A stretch of 35,581 nt of DNA, from NCBI GenBank assembly GCA_039714795.1, contig JBDLIP010000007.1, forward strand, positions 1 to 35,581, written 5' to 3'. The translations under genes and the position numbers were made by a program. Below, in pieces: positions 16,172 through 23,213 of the stretch. The stretch is from Pseudomonadota bacterium. Lineage in GTDB: Bacteria > Pseudomonadota > Alphaproteobacteria > JAGOMX01. The notes under the pieces are model-generated. The model worked only from the letters and a program-made list of their open reading frames with translations. It was not told where the DNA came from and did no database searches. The stretch's first letter is position 1. Each line of letters begins with the position of its first letter.

Positions 16172-17002
16172 ATGGGACGTAGACGACGATATCACAGCTA
16201 TTTTCCTCCCTACGTATCTGTAGCTGAGAGAAAAGAAGAAGCCGTGCAGATGGCGGCAAAGCTGAAGAAAAAAGGCGAAGATATTAATCCTGTTGTGATC
16301 GAAGGACGCAGCATTGCGACAACCTTTTGGGGTAAAGCTTGGTGCAGAAACCTTGAGCAATATAGTGATTTCGAGAATCGTTTGCCGCGGGGGCGATCGT
16401 ACGTGCGCCATGGGTCAGTGATTGATCTAAAAATCGACACAGGTAAGGTTTCAGGGCTCGTCAATGGTTCTTCGCTTTACAAGGTAAAGATCACGATTAA
16501 GGGCGTTGTTGATGATAAATGGAAGCGATTGGTTGATCAGTGTTCCGGGCAAATTGATTCGCTCATTGAGCTGTTGCAAGGTAAGTTCTCAAAAAGTGTA
16601 ATGGAGCTAATCACACAGCCGGAATTGGGGCTATTTCCAAACCCAAAAGAAATCAAACTCAGTTGCTCGTGTCCAGATTATGCTGACATGTGCAAGCATG
16701 TAGCTGCTGTCCTGTATGGGGTAGGGGCCCGGCTTGATTCCCGTCCTGAAGATCTTTTCTTGCTGCGCAAAGTCAACCATATGGATCTGTTTGCCACCGC
16801 TGAAGCCTTGGAGGGCGTACAAGATGGAGCACCTGAGGTGAGCGATGATCTTTCTGAATTGTTTGGCATTGATTTGGCAGAATCAGCAGTGCCAAAAGCA
16901 AAAGCAAAAGCAAAAGAAAAAGTTGAGAAAAAGAAAATCACACGAAGGGCCAAGAAACCGACTCTGGCTGAAAAAAGGAAGGCTAAAAAGCGAACTGCGT
17001 GA
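16172..17002 (+). CDS. SWIM zinc-finger protein, partner of the SNF2 helicase
   Basis: The 276-residue protein carries a SWIM zinc finger of the form CxCx(n)CxH, CSCPDYADMCKH at about 166-177, after a conserved N-terminal region with FWGKAWCRNLEQYSDFENRLPRGRSYVRHG. SWIM domains bind DNA or proteins, and stand-alone copies are often encoded next to SNF2 helicases, as here. The C-terminal 40 residues are very rich in Lys and Ala, and partly encoded by four CAAAAG hexamers at 16893-16916. The ribosome site lies in the AAGAGG repeat. The stop codon is followed in the same frame by a RelE-like sequence described separately. Confidence 0.88.
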   Translation: MGRRRRYHSYFPPYVSVAERKEEAVQMAAKLKKKGEDINPVVIEGRSIATTFWGKAWCRNLEQYSDFENRLPRGRSYVRHGSVIDLKIDTGKVSGLVNGSSLYKVKITIKGVVDDKWKRLVDQCSGQIDSLIELLQGKFSKSVMELITQPELGLFPNPKEIKLSCSCPDYADMCKHVAAVLYGVGARLDSRPEDLFLLRKVNHMDLFATAEALEGVQDGAPEVSDDLSELFGIDLAESAVPKAKAKAKEKVEKKKITRRAKKPTLAEKRKAKKRTA

Positions 17003-17005
17003 TCT

Positions 17006-17131
17006 GAACAGTTACAACAAGGACACCGTCGGTTGCGAGTCGGTTCTTATCGTGTGGTTTATCGAATTGAAAATGACGGGCATCTAGTTTTAATTGTTGC
17101 AATAAACCATCGAAAAGACGTTTATCATTAG
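17006..17131 (+). pseudogene. RelE/ParE-type toxin C-terminal remnant
   Basis: The frame reads EQLQQGHRRLRVGSYRVVY, then RIENDGHLVLIVAINHRKDVYH and a stop at 17129-17131. The block RLRVGSYRVVY, the ND-G turn, the LIVAINHRKDVY strand and the terminal position are the hallmark C-terminal half of RelE/ParE-superfamily toxins. The N-terminal half, a start codon and an antitoxin are missing. The frame is the same as that of the SWIM gene just upstream, separated from it by one TGA. I read it as the remains of a decayed toxin-antitoxin module; read-through fusion is a remote alternative. Confidence 0.75.
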
Positions 17132-17194
17132 ACTCAAATATTAGATGGTGATGTTGCACTTGTATTTGCTTCAGTCTTTGGCTTATTTGTAGGG

Positions 17195-17313
17195 TATACC
17201 GAAGTGAAATCAAAACCTCTGTTTCCTGATACGCTCGAAGTGCTCATTTACCCAAGTAAACTGCAAGCTGGTAGCTATCATTAAACTAGAGGTTTTGATT
17301 TCACGAGAGTATA
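17195..17313. repeat. 119-bp palindromic MITE-like element, copy 2
   Basis: This copy has the same length and order as the element at 1845-1963: TATACC end, arm 17204-17231, centre with GAAGTGCTCATTTAC, arm 17276-17304 and a GAGAGTATA end. The right arm nearly matches copy 1, while the left arm has several changes and lacks one base, so the palindrome is decayed. It lies between the toxin remnant and rplY. The rest of the gene-free stretch 17132-17440 holds only the rplY leader. Confidence 0.85.
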
Positions 17314-17440
17314 TGCTCCCGACATGATGTGTGCCTAGCAAAGCATATCCTCTTCTTTGCAAAAAAAGCTAGCCACAATCCCATAATTTATGCCAATATG
17401 GGGGAAATCTTTAGATTGTGTTGAAAAGGAGTTGAAAAAA

Positions 17441-18097
17441 ATGGCAGAGATTACTGCGCTCAAGGTTGAGCTTCGCGACCGTGTTGGAACGGGGGGCGCC
17501 CGTGCTACAAGGCGAGCTGGGCAAATTCCAGGTATTGTTTATGGTAACAATGAAGATCCTGTGGCGATTGCAATTGAACTACGTGATGCCAACAAAGAAT
17601 TGAATCGTCCCGGATTTATGTCGCACCTTTATGAGTTGCAACTGGATGGGAAAAAGGTACGCGCGCTACCGCGTGACGTGCAATATGACGTTGTTAAAGG
17701 CCAGCCGCTGCACATTGACTTTTTGCGGGTCAGCCGTAAAAGCCAGATTGTAGTTGGTGTGCCGGTAACTTTTATTAATGAGGATGCGTCGCCAGGGCTT
17801 AAGCGCGGTGGCGTGCTGAACGTTTTGATTCACGAGCTTGAGCTTAAATGTCCCGCCGATAGCATCCCTGAAGTACTGGAAATTGACGTTACTGGTCTTG
17901 AAATTGGTGATACCATCCACTTGGTAGATGTTACCTTGGCAAAAGGCATCGAGGCAGCACACCCTGATCGTGATAATACAATCGCTACAATGGTTGCGCC
18001 ATCCAGCGTTAAATCGGAAGCAACAGCTGAGGGTGAAGCAGGTGAAGCAGAAGAAGCCGAATCTGAGACAGAAGGTGGTGGCGAGTCATCTTCTTAA
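17441..18097 (+). CDS. rplY: 50S ribosomal protein L25/Ctc (long form)
   Basis: L25 binds 5S rRNA in the large subunit; the long Ctc/TL5 form has an extra C-terminal domain. The start is the ATG at 17441, supported by AAAGGAG at 17425-17431; an upstream in-frame extension to 17390 lacks a ribosome site and carries no L25-like sequence. The 218-residue product begins AEITALKVELRDRVGTGGAR and contains the IPGIVYG and QPLHIDFLRVS blocks of the 5S-binding domain. The second domain follows, and the last 25 residues are an acidic Glu/Ala/Ser tail. It heads the conserved alphaproteobacterial order rplY-pth-ychF. A weak candidate promoter (TTGCAA at 17357, CATAAT at 17382) precedes it. Confidence 0.95.
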   Translation: MAEITALKVELRDRVGTGGARATRRAGQIPGIVYGNNEDPVAIAIELRDANKELNRPGFMSHLYELQLDGKKVRALPRDVQYDVVKGQPLHIDFLRVSRKSQIVVGVPVTFINEDASPGLKRGGVLNVLIHELELKCPADSIPEVLEIDVTGLEIGDTIHLVDVTLAKGIEAAHPDRDNTIATMVAPSSVKSEATAEGEAGEAEEAESETEGGGESSS

Positions 18098-18128
18098 AGG
18101 GGCTGTGTCAGCGCTTATTTCCGCATCT

Positions 18129-18152
18129 ATTACCCATCATATTACCCATCAT
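18129..18152 (+). repeat. Two tandem copies of ATTACCCATCAT
   Basis: A 12-bp unit occurs twice in direct succession (18129-18140 and 18141-18152), followed by a partial third start ATTA. It lies in the short rplY-pth spacer, before the pth ribosome site. It is probably a local duplication; no function is evident. Confidence 0.7.
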
Positions 18153-18174
18153 ATTATCTAAGGGGGCGGTTGGC

Positions 18175-18798
18175 ATGATTCTTGTTGTTGGACTAGGTAA
18201 TCCCGGTAAGGAATACGTAAAGCATCGCCACAATATTGGTTTTCAAGCGATTGAAGCCGTGGCGGTAGCGCACAATTTTGATTCGTTTAAATTGAAAGAC
18301 GCTGGTTTATTAGCGCAAGGTCAGTTGGCGGGCGAAAAAGTCTTTCTTTTAAAGCCAATGACTTATATGAATCTTTCAGGGCGCTCTGTGGCTCAGATTG
18401 CTAGGTTCTATAAAATTCCTTTGGATAAAATTTATGTCATCCACGATGACATTGATCTGCAACCTGGTCAGGTCCGTGTGAAACAAGGCGGTGGGGCAGG
18501 AGGGCACAATGGCCTGAAAAGTATTGATAGCACGATGGGCAAAGATTATTGGCGCATTCGTATTGGTGTGGGGCACCCAGGACACCGGGATCAGGTCTCT
18601 GGTTATGTGTTGCACAATTTTTCAAAATATGACGAAAAATGGATTGAGGCTTTGCTGCCAGAGATTGCAGCAGCCTTGCCGGATTTACTGCAAGGAGAAA
18701 GGGATAAATTTTTGACCTATTTAGGAATGCAGGCAGCATCCAAAAAGAAAAAATTACAAAAGGATCAAAAACAAAAGGATAAAAAAGATGGGATTTAA
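18175..18798 (+). CDS. pth: Peptidyl-tRNA hydrolase
   Basis: Pth frees peptides from tRNAs dropped by stalled ribosomes. The 207-residue protein begins MILVVGLGNPGKEYVKHRHN, with substrate-binding Asn9 and catalytic His19. It continues with KPMTYMNLSGRSV, HDDIDLQPGQVRVKQGGGAGGHNGLKS (catalytic Asp and the glycine loop) and RIRIGVGHPG. The last 18 residues are almost all Lys, Gln and Asp, an unusual basic tail. An AAGGGGG ribosome site precedes the ATG. Its 3' end overlaps ychF by 11 bp, so the two are translationally coupled. Confidence 0.96.
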   Translation: MILVVGLGNPGKEYVKHRHNIGFQAIEAVAVAHNFDSFKLKDAGLLAQGQLAGEKVFLLKPMTYMNLSGRSVAQIARFYKIPLDKIYVIHDDIDLQPGQVRVKQGGGAGGHNGLKSIDSTMGKDYWRIRIGVGHPGHRDQVSGYVLHNFSKYDEKWIEALLPEIAAALPDLLQGERDKFLTYLGMQAASKKKKLQKDQKQKDKKDGI

Positions 18799-19891
18799 CT
18801 GTGGGATCGTTGGCCTGCCCAATGTGGGAAAATCAACCTTGTTTAATGCGCTTACGGCAACGGCCGCAGCGCAAGCCTCCAACTTTCCATTTTGTACCAT
18901 AGATCCGAATGTGGGACGCGTGGCCGTTCCTGATGCCCGGCTTGATGCTATCGCTAAAATTGCCGGGTCTGCCAAGATCATTCCCACGCAGATTGAATTT
19001 GTTGATATTGCGGGCCTGGTGCGAGGGGCGAGCAAAGGTGAGGGACTGGGTAATCAGTTTTTAAGCCACATTCGCCAAGTGGACGCCATTGTGCATATGG
19101 TACGTTGTTTTGAAAATGACGACATCACTCATGTGGAAGGAAACATTGATCCGCTACGGGATATTGAAACCATCCAAACCGAGCTGATGCTTGCGGATAT
19201 GGAAAGCCTGGAAAAACGCTTGCCGGCTCAAGAAAAGAAAGCCAAAGGTGATAAGGACCCAACGTTGAAGGTCCAGATCAATTTGATGCAGCGCGCGCTG
19301 GCATTATTGCGGGATGGAAAGCCGTCTCGGTTGTTAGATATTGCCCCCGACGAGCTGTCAGCTTTCGAGCAACTGCAACTCTTGACCAGTAAACCAGTGC
19401 TTTATGTTTGCAATGTTAGTGAATCCGACGCGGGTCAACCCACGCCTTTGACTGAAAAGGTGCGAGCGTATGCCGAAAAAGAAGGCAGTATTGTGGCTGT
19501 TATTTCGGCTGAAATTGAAGAAGAAATTGCTCAATTGGGATCGTTAGAAGATCGTGCTGACTTCTTGAATTCACTAGGTCTTGCCGAAACTGGGCTTGCG
19601 CAAGTGATTCGTAAAGGTTACCAGCTTTTAAATTTGATTACCTTCTTTACAGCTGGCCCTAAGGAGGCGCGGGCTTGGACTGTGTACAAAGGCGCAAAAG
19701 CGCCACAAGCAGCTGGGGTGATTCACACAGATTTCGAACGCGGGTTTATTTGCGCTGAAACTATAGCTTATGATGATTATGTTGAACATCGAGGCGAGCA
19801 AGGCGCTAAAGCCGCGGGTAAAATGCGACAAGAAGGAAAAGAGTACATAACCCAAGATGGAGATGTGTTTCACTTTCGTTTTAATGTTTAG
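18788..19891 (+). CDS. ychF: Redox-responsive Obg-family ATPase YchF
   Basis: YchF (Ola1 family) is a ribosome-associated P-loop protein that prefers ATP over GTP. The 367-residue chain starts MGFNCGIVGLPNVGKSTLFN with the G1 loop at 9-16, followed by DIAGLVRGASKGEGLGNQFL (G3 region) and the altered G4 element YVCNVSESD in place of NKxD, which explains ATP use. The C-terminal TGS domain is visible at LNLITFFTAGPKEARAW through DYVEHRGEQGAKAAGKMRQEGKEY. Full length. The AAGGA ribosome site lies inside the end of pth. Confidence 0.96.
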   Translation: MGFNCGIVGLPNVGKSTLFNALTATAAAQASNFPFCTIDPNVGRVAVPDARLDAIAKIAGSAKIIPTQIEFVDIAGLVRGASKGEGLGNQFLSHIRQVDAIVHMVRCFENDDITHVEGNIDPLRDIETIQTELMLADMESLEKRLPAQEKKAKGDKDPTLKVQINLMQRALALLRDGKPSRLLDIAPDELSAFEQLQLLTSKPVLYVCNVSESDAGQPTPLTEKVRAYAEKEGSIVAVISAEIEEEIAQLGSLEDRADFLNSLGLAETGLAQVIRKGYQLLNLITFFTAGPKEARAWTVYKGAKAPQAAGVIHTDFERGFICAETIAYDDYVEHRGEQGAKAAGKMRQEGKEYITQDGDVFHFRFNV

Positions 19892-19908
19892 CGAGGCATA
19901 GCCTCAGA
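19889..19908 (+). repeat. Short dispersed hairpin repeat after ychF
   Basis: TAGCGAGGCATAGCCTCAGA covers the ychF stop and contains the hairpin GAGGC-ATA-GCCTC. The same 20-mer with one change occurs in reverse orientation at 34091-34110 after rpsB. It may act as a weak terminator or be part of a dispersed repeat family. Confidence 0.55.
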
Positions 19909-19985
19909 CTACTCTTCTGCCATCATGCGTGATCAGTGGATTTTGACCAGCTTAGCTTTTCCAAGCTGGAGTGCAAAGTCCTCCC

Positions 19986-20990
19986 TTATCCAAAACTCAG
20001 GTTAAGTATGTTTTCAGGTTTCTTCACAATGGTTGTATCTCCACTGGAAAAAGCTTTATGCTCTGCTGTGGAGGTTTTTAAAATCAGTCGTCCCAAGGAG
20101 TCGATGCCGCAGGCAGTGCCTGTGATATTGCTGCCAGCACACAAAAGGGCAATATTTTTTCCTGCCAGGGCATCTACTGCATCCCAATCGGGAATGAATG
20201 GTTGCAATCCACTCTGTCGGAATTTTGCAATGGTTTCCAGCATTGCATCTATTAAGCTAGCTATTAAGGGGTTGCGATCTAGTTGCTTGTGCAGTAGCAG
20301 GTCGAGTGAAGTCCAGGGTCGATCGATTGCATCGTCAGTTGCAGCATTTAACATATTCACATTCAATCCCACACCGATGATAGCTCGACACCCGCCGTTG
20401 GCTTCAGCCATGACCTCAACCAAAACCCCTGCCAGCTTTTTTGCATCAACTGTAATATCATTTGGCCACTTTAGTTGAAAAGGGATGTTGGCATCTAAAG
20501 ATTGCAGAGCTTTGACAACGCTGATGCCAATGACCAGACTCAGTCCAGACAATTCACTAATGTCTTCGGTAAAGCTATAACTGAGGCTGAAGTACAGGTT
20601 GCAACCAAAGGGGGAAATCCACGAGCGCCCCATGCGACCTCGGCCGTTTGTTTGATATTCTGTAATACAAAAATAAGGATTGGTATTCGTTGCGTTGGTT
20701 TTAAGATAATCATTGGTTGAAGCCAGGGTTTCAAAGACGTCCAATTTGAGATTGGGATGACGGCTGTACTGCTGAATGAGCCTGGGGTCAAGTAGTTTCA
20801 GAGGTGATTTGAGTTGGTAGCCGCCGTGGTGGCCTTCGATCGCTACACCAAAATTTTTAAGACGTTGGACTATCTTCCAGACAGCTGTGCGCGAGACTTC
20901 CATTGAAGTAGCTATTTCAGTGCCGGCATGGAGCTGACCGTCATCGAGAATACGGGTAATATGATACATAGATGGTGAAATTGGGTTCAT
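19986..20990 (-). CDS. birA: Biotin--[acetyl-CoA-carboxylase] ligase with DNA-binding domain
   Basis: BirA activates biotin with ATP and attaches it to the carboxyl carrier protein. The 334-residue protein is the bifunctional type: an N-terminal winged helix at about 10-55, with ATSMEVSRTAVWKIVQRLK as the recognition region, then the catalytic domain with GRGRMGRSW at 116-124, KWPND at 174-178 and KLAGVL soon after. The C-terminal SH3-like domain follows. The helix-turn-helix suggests it also represses biotin genes, although none are in the window. It converges on ychF and is divergent from the DUF6314 gene across 51 bp. A second in-frame ATG at codon 8 is an alternative start. Confidence 0.94.
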   Translation of the reverse strand: MNPISPSMYHITRILDDGQLHAGTEIATSMEVSRTAVWKIVQRLKNFGVAIEGHHGGYQLKSPLKLLDPRLIQQYSRHPNLKLDVFETLASTNDYLKTNATNTNPYFCITEYQTNGRGRMGRSWISPFGCNLYFSLSYSFTEDISELSGLSLVIGISVVKALQSLDANIPFQLKWPNDITVDAKKLAGVLVEVMAEANGGCRAIIGVGLNVNMLNAATDDAIDRPWTSLDLLLHKQLDRNPLIASLIDAMLETIAKFRQSGLQPFIPDWDAVDALAGKNIALLCAGSNITGTACGIDSLGRLILKTSTAEHKAFSSGDTTIVKKPENILNLSFG

Positions 20991-21041
20991 GGGGTATACT
21001 ATTCAGTGGAATGTAGGGGCTGTCAACGGTAATGTGGGATA

Positions 21042-21482
21042 ATGAACCACACTTCCCAAAACCTCAAAGCTTTTTTGCAAGGTGATTGGAGCTTAACTCG
21101 CAAAGTCACAGATATACGCTCCAATAGCGTTGCTCACATGACTGGTACAGCTTTGTTTAAGGAACATCCAAAAGGTCTATGGTATAGAGAACAGGGACAA
21201 TCAGAGATGAGCACCTACCAAGGACCTTTCTTCCAGGACTATTTGTATCGCTTTCCAGCAACCCACAAAGCTGAGGTTTGTTTTACCGATGGGCGGTTAT
21301 TCTACCAATTTGATGTAGGTGAGAATCCATGTGAAGTGGTGCACTACTGCGGGAGAGATCAATATCAGGGCCGGATCTGCATCGAAGAGAATCAATGTTT
21401 GAACATCGAGTGGCTTGTGTTGGGGCCAAGGAAGCACTATAGAGTCATGACTCAGATGCGGAATTGTTCATTTTTTGAGTAA
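21042..21482 (+). CDS. DUF6314-family protein
   Basis: The 146-residue soluble protein matches the DUF6314 family. Key blocks in order are LKAFLQGDWSLTRKV near the start, a GTALF strand, YREQGQ, a FTDGRLFYQFDV strand near residue 90, HYCGRDQYQG and the diagnostic VLGPRKHYRVMTQM near the end. No biochemical function is established for the family; the fold looks like a small beta-barrel. The ATG lies 51 bp from the divergent birA start, so the two may share regulatory DNA. No signal peptide. Confidence 0.8.
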   Translation: MNHTSQNLKAFLQGDWSLTRKVTDIRSNSVAHMTGTALFKEHPKGLWYREQGQSEMSTYQGPFFQDYLYRFPATHKAEVCFTDGRLFYQFDVGENPCEVVHYCGRDQYQGRICIEENQCLNIEWLVLGPRKHYRVMTQMRNCSFFE

Positions 21483-21506
21483 ATGAATTTTAACGAAAAA
21501 TTAAGG

Positions 21507-21512
21507 TATAAT
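21507..21512 (+). promoter_or_regulatory. Candidate -10 box for the secreted-protein gene
   Basis: A consensus TATAAT at 21507-21512 lies about 70 bp before the start codon at 21579. The sequence 17 bp upstream (TGAATT at 21484-21489) is only a weak -35 match and overlaps the end of the preceding gene. Confidence 0.4.
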
Positions 21513-21578
21513 TTGATATAGTGTAAATGTAAGGATGTATATAAAGATCGTTAATAGTTTATGTTAGGAGTAATAGAG

Positions 21579-22481
21579 ATGAAAATTTGGAAAAAAGAAT
21601 TAATTTTTAGGGATTGTTCTTATAGTTTCACAGGTTTTTGTAGGCGTGTAGGAATTTTGTCCGGTTTGATTGTAGTTTTGATTTTATCGACCTCAGAATC
21701 TAGCTATGCAGTAGACAAGTTCTACATAGACTTAGAAAAGGCTGCATTAAAAGGGGGAATTGATGCAGTTTGTGGTAAGGGGAAATATTTTCGTAAACGA
21801 AGTGGCGCTATATGCAAACGACACGATGCAGGTGAGCTTGCAGCTTTTTTATGTGGTGAGTACCGTGGCTTTCTTAAGTCTGATTGTGGCCGAAAGCTCA
21901 TGGGGCATTTGGGTTCAAAAGGGTTGACGGATGCCAAAAAAAATATCATTAAGAATTTGAAGAGTAAAGAAGGTTTTGGAAATTTAAAATGGTTGGCTTG
22001 CAGGTCCAAGGCATGGCAAAAGTTACCTGCTCTTGAGGATCCGGATGTTCAATCGGCTTGTCCCACACCTGCAACGTCAGAAATCACGCGTCAGAAATTA
22101 AAGCAAGCAACTCAGAAAAATTTAGTTTATATCCAAGCATTGAAAAAAGTTCTCAAGGAACCAAAACCACATAGTGCTGCGGGGAAAGTTACAATTGGCG
22201 GTGCGGATACAGGGGTGCCGGCTATTAAAATTCCTGAAGTTAAGACCGAGACCCTGAAGCAAGATCTGTTAAAAACTGCAGAAAAACTGAGTCAGGGGTT
22301 ACACAAGTTCAGGCAAACTCTTGATTCTCCTGCTGCACCTCCTCAAGAGCAATCTGTGCCGGAGCTTTTAAAATTTATTGATGATTTAGAAGTGGCAGAA
22401 GAAGAAGAACAATTACGGAAGGAAATGGAAGAAATAAGACAAGAATTAACAAGAATGGGTGCAATTATAAAGCAAAAATAA
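21579..22481 (+). CDS. Orphan secreted or periplasmic protein, Cys-rich N-half, coiled C-half
   Basis: I do not recognise a family. The start is the ATG at 21579, because the earlier ATG at 21561 lies in the ribosome site TTAGGAG. The 300-residue product has a charged N-terminus, a hydrophobic stretch (GILSGLIVVLILS) and an SSYA cleavage-like site before VDKF, so export by Sec is likely. The mature N-terminal half holds at least six cysteines spaced as for disulfides (CGKGKYF, AICKRHD, FLCGEY, SDCGRK, LACRSK, SACPTP). The C-terminal half is Lys/Glu-rich and ends in a probable coiled coil EEEEQLRKEMEEIRQELTRMG. It has its own -10 box and a strong terminator, so it is a single-gene unit. Confidence 0.75.
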   Translation: MKIWKKELIFRDCSYSFTGFCRRVGILSGLIVVLILSTSESSYAVDKFYIDLEKAALKGGIDAVCGKGKYFRKRSGAICKRHDAGELAAFLCGEYRGFLKSDCGRKLMGHLGSKGLTDAKKNIIKNLKSKEGFGNLKWLACRSKAWQKLPALEDPDVQSACPTPATSEITRQKLKQATQKNLVYIQALKKVLKEPKPHSAAGKVTIGGADTGVPAIKIPEVKTETLKQDLLKTAEKLSQGLHKFRQTLDSPAAPPQEQSVPELLKFIDDLEVAEEEEQLRKEMEEIRQELTRMGAIIKQK

Positions 22482-22510
22482 TAGATGTTATGTAAGTTGG
22501 AAAATGCATT

Positions 22511-22542
22511 ATTGACAGCCCTATAAAGGCTGTCAATTTTTT
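22511..22542 (+). terminator. Rho-independent terminator after the secreted-protein gene
   Basis: A perfect 10-bp stem, ATTGACAGCC (22511-22520) and GGCTGTCAAT (22528-22537), encloses a 7-nt loop and runs into a T-tract to 22542. It lies 30 bp after the stop codon. It is the clearest intrinsic terminator in the window. Confidence 0.85.
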
Positions 22543-22595
22543 AACATACCCACCGTCTTTCAAGCTTTGGGGTTCAGCCAAATTTTTTCCCTCCC

Positions 22596-22624
22596 TTGAC
22601 TCAGGGATCACTTTAGTCTTGTAA
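22596..22624 (+). promoter_or_regulatory. Possible promoter upstream of the glyA fragment
   Basis: TTGACT (22596-22601) and TTGTAA (22619-22624) are spaced by 17 bp and lie about 80 bp before the glyA start. The -10 match is weak. If genuine, it is the surviving glyA promoter and could now drive transcription into the downstream chaperone operon. Confidence 0.35.
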
Positions 22625-22701
22625 AAAATCCTCTAGCCTCCACACTGAGACTTTGCTACCTTTAACAACATAAATGGTTTTTAAAGGGACATCTACATAG
22701 T

Positions 22702-23046
22702 ATGCGAATACACAAATCCCTGCATAACTTTGACCCTGAAATCGCCCAAGCTCTGGGAAACGAACTCAACCGCCAGCAAAATCAGTTGGAAATGATTGCT
22801 AGTGAGAATTTTGTCTCGCCTAATGTTATGGCTGCCACCGGCAGCGTGATGACCAACAAATACGCTGAAGGGTACCCGGGCCGGCGCTATTATGGAGGCT
22901 GTGAGTTTGTGGACGTGGCTGAGCGATTGGCTATCGAGCGCGCATGCCAATTGTTTGGCTGCAAGTTTGCCAATGCGCAGCCGCATTCAGGGGGCCAGGT
23001 CAATGAGGCGGCGGTAGTTGATTTGCAGCAAATTCATGCGTCATGA
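22702..23046 (+). pseudogene. glyA: Serine hydroxymethyltransferase, 5' fragment
   Basis: The first 100 or so residues are unmistakable GlyA: an N-terminal helix, [41 protein letters not shown] and [12 protein letters not shown]. GlyA is normally about 420 residues and makes glycine and one-carbon units from serine. After QVN (about 23005) the similarity stops; a dozen unrelated residues lead to a stop. The PLP-binding lysine region and about three quarters of the enzyme are missing. The start codon and upstream signals are intact, so this is a 3' truncation by rearrangement rather than point decay. A complete glyA would be expected elsewhere. Confidence 0.9.
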
Positions 23047-23081
23047 AATTTTGGTGACGTATCTTGGTCGTTCCATTAATC

Positions 23082-23109
23082 TTGACTTTATAGAAAAAGT
23101 TGTGATATC
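23082..23109 (+). promoter_or_regulatory. Weak candidate promoter of the chaperone-helicase operon
   Basis: TTGACT at 23082-23087 and GATATC at 23104-23109 are 16 bp apart in the 167-bp spacer between the glyA remnant and the first operon gene. The -35 is good and the -10 poor. No operator-like palindrome was noticed here. Transcription could also read in from the glyA promoter. Confidence 0.25.
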
Positions 23110-23213
23110 TCCTAGTAGAGTGAGGGTTGTCTGGAGGGTGATGGAGCGCCAGCTTTGTTCTGTCCGTTGACCTGGGTAGTTTCTGTAAGAATTGTAATTG
23201 GCGGTTGTGATAT

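Noticed and set aside
18129-18152. Regulatory repeat controlling pth
   Set aside because: Only two units, no link to promoter boxes; kept as a plain local duplication.
19936-20478. A 180-codon open frame on the plus strand
   Set aside because: It lies opposite the well-supported birA gene and has no protein-like motifs.
23036-23170. A 44-codon frame starting inside the end of the glyA fragment
   Set aside because: No ribosome site, no recognisable domain, and composition like spacer DNA. It could be residue of the inserted segment but cannot be supported.
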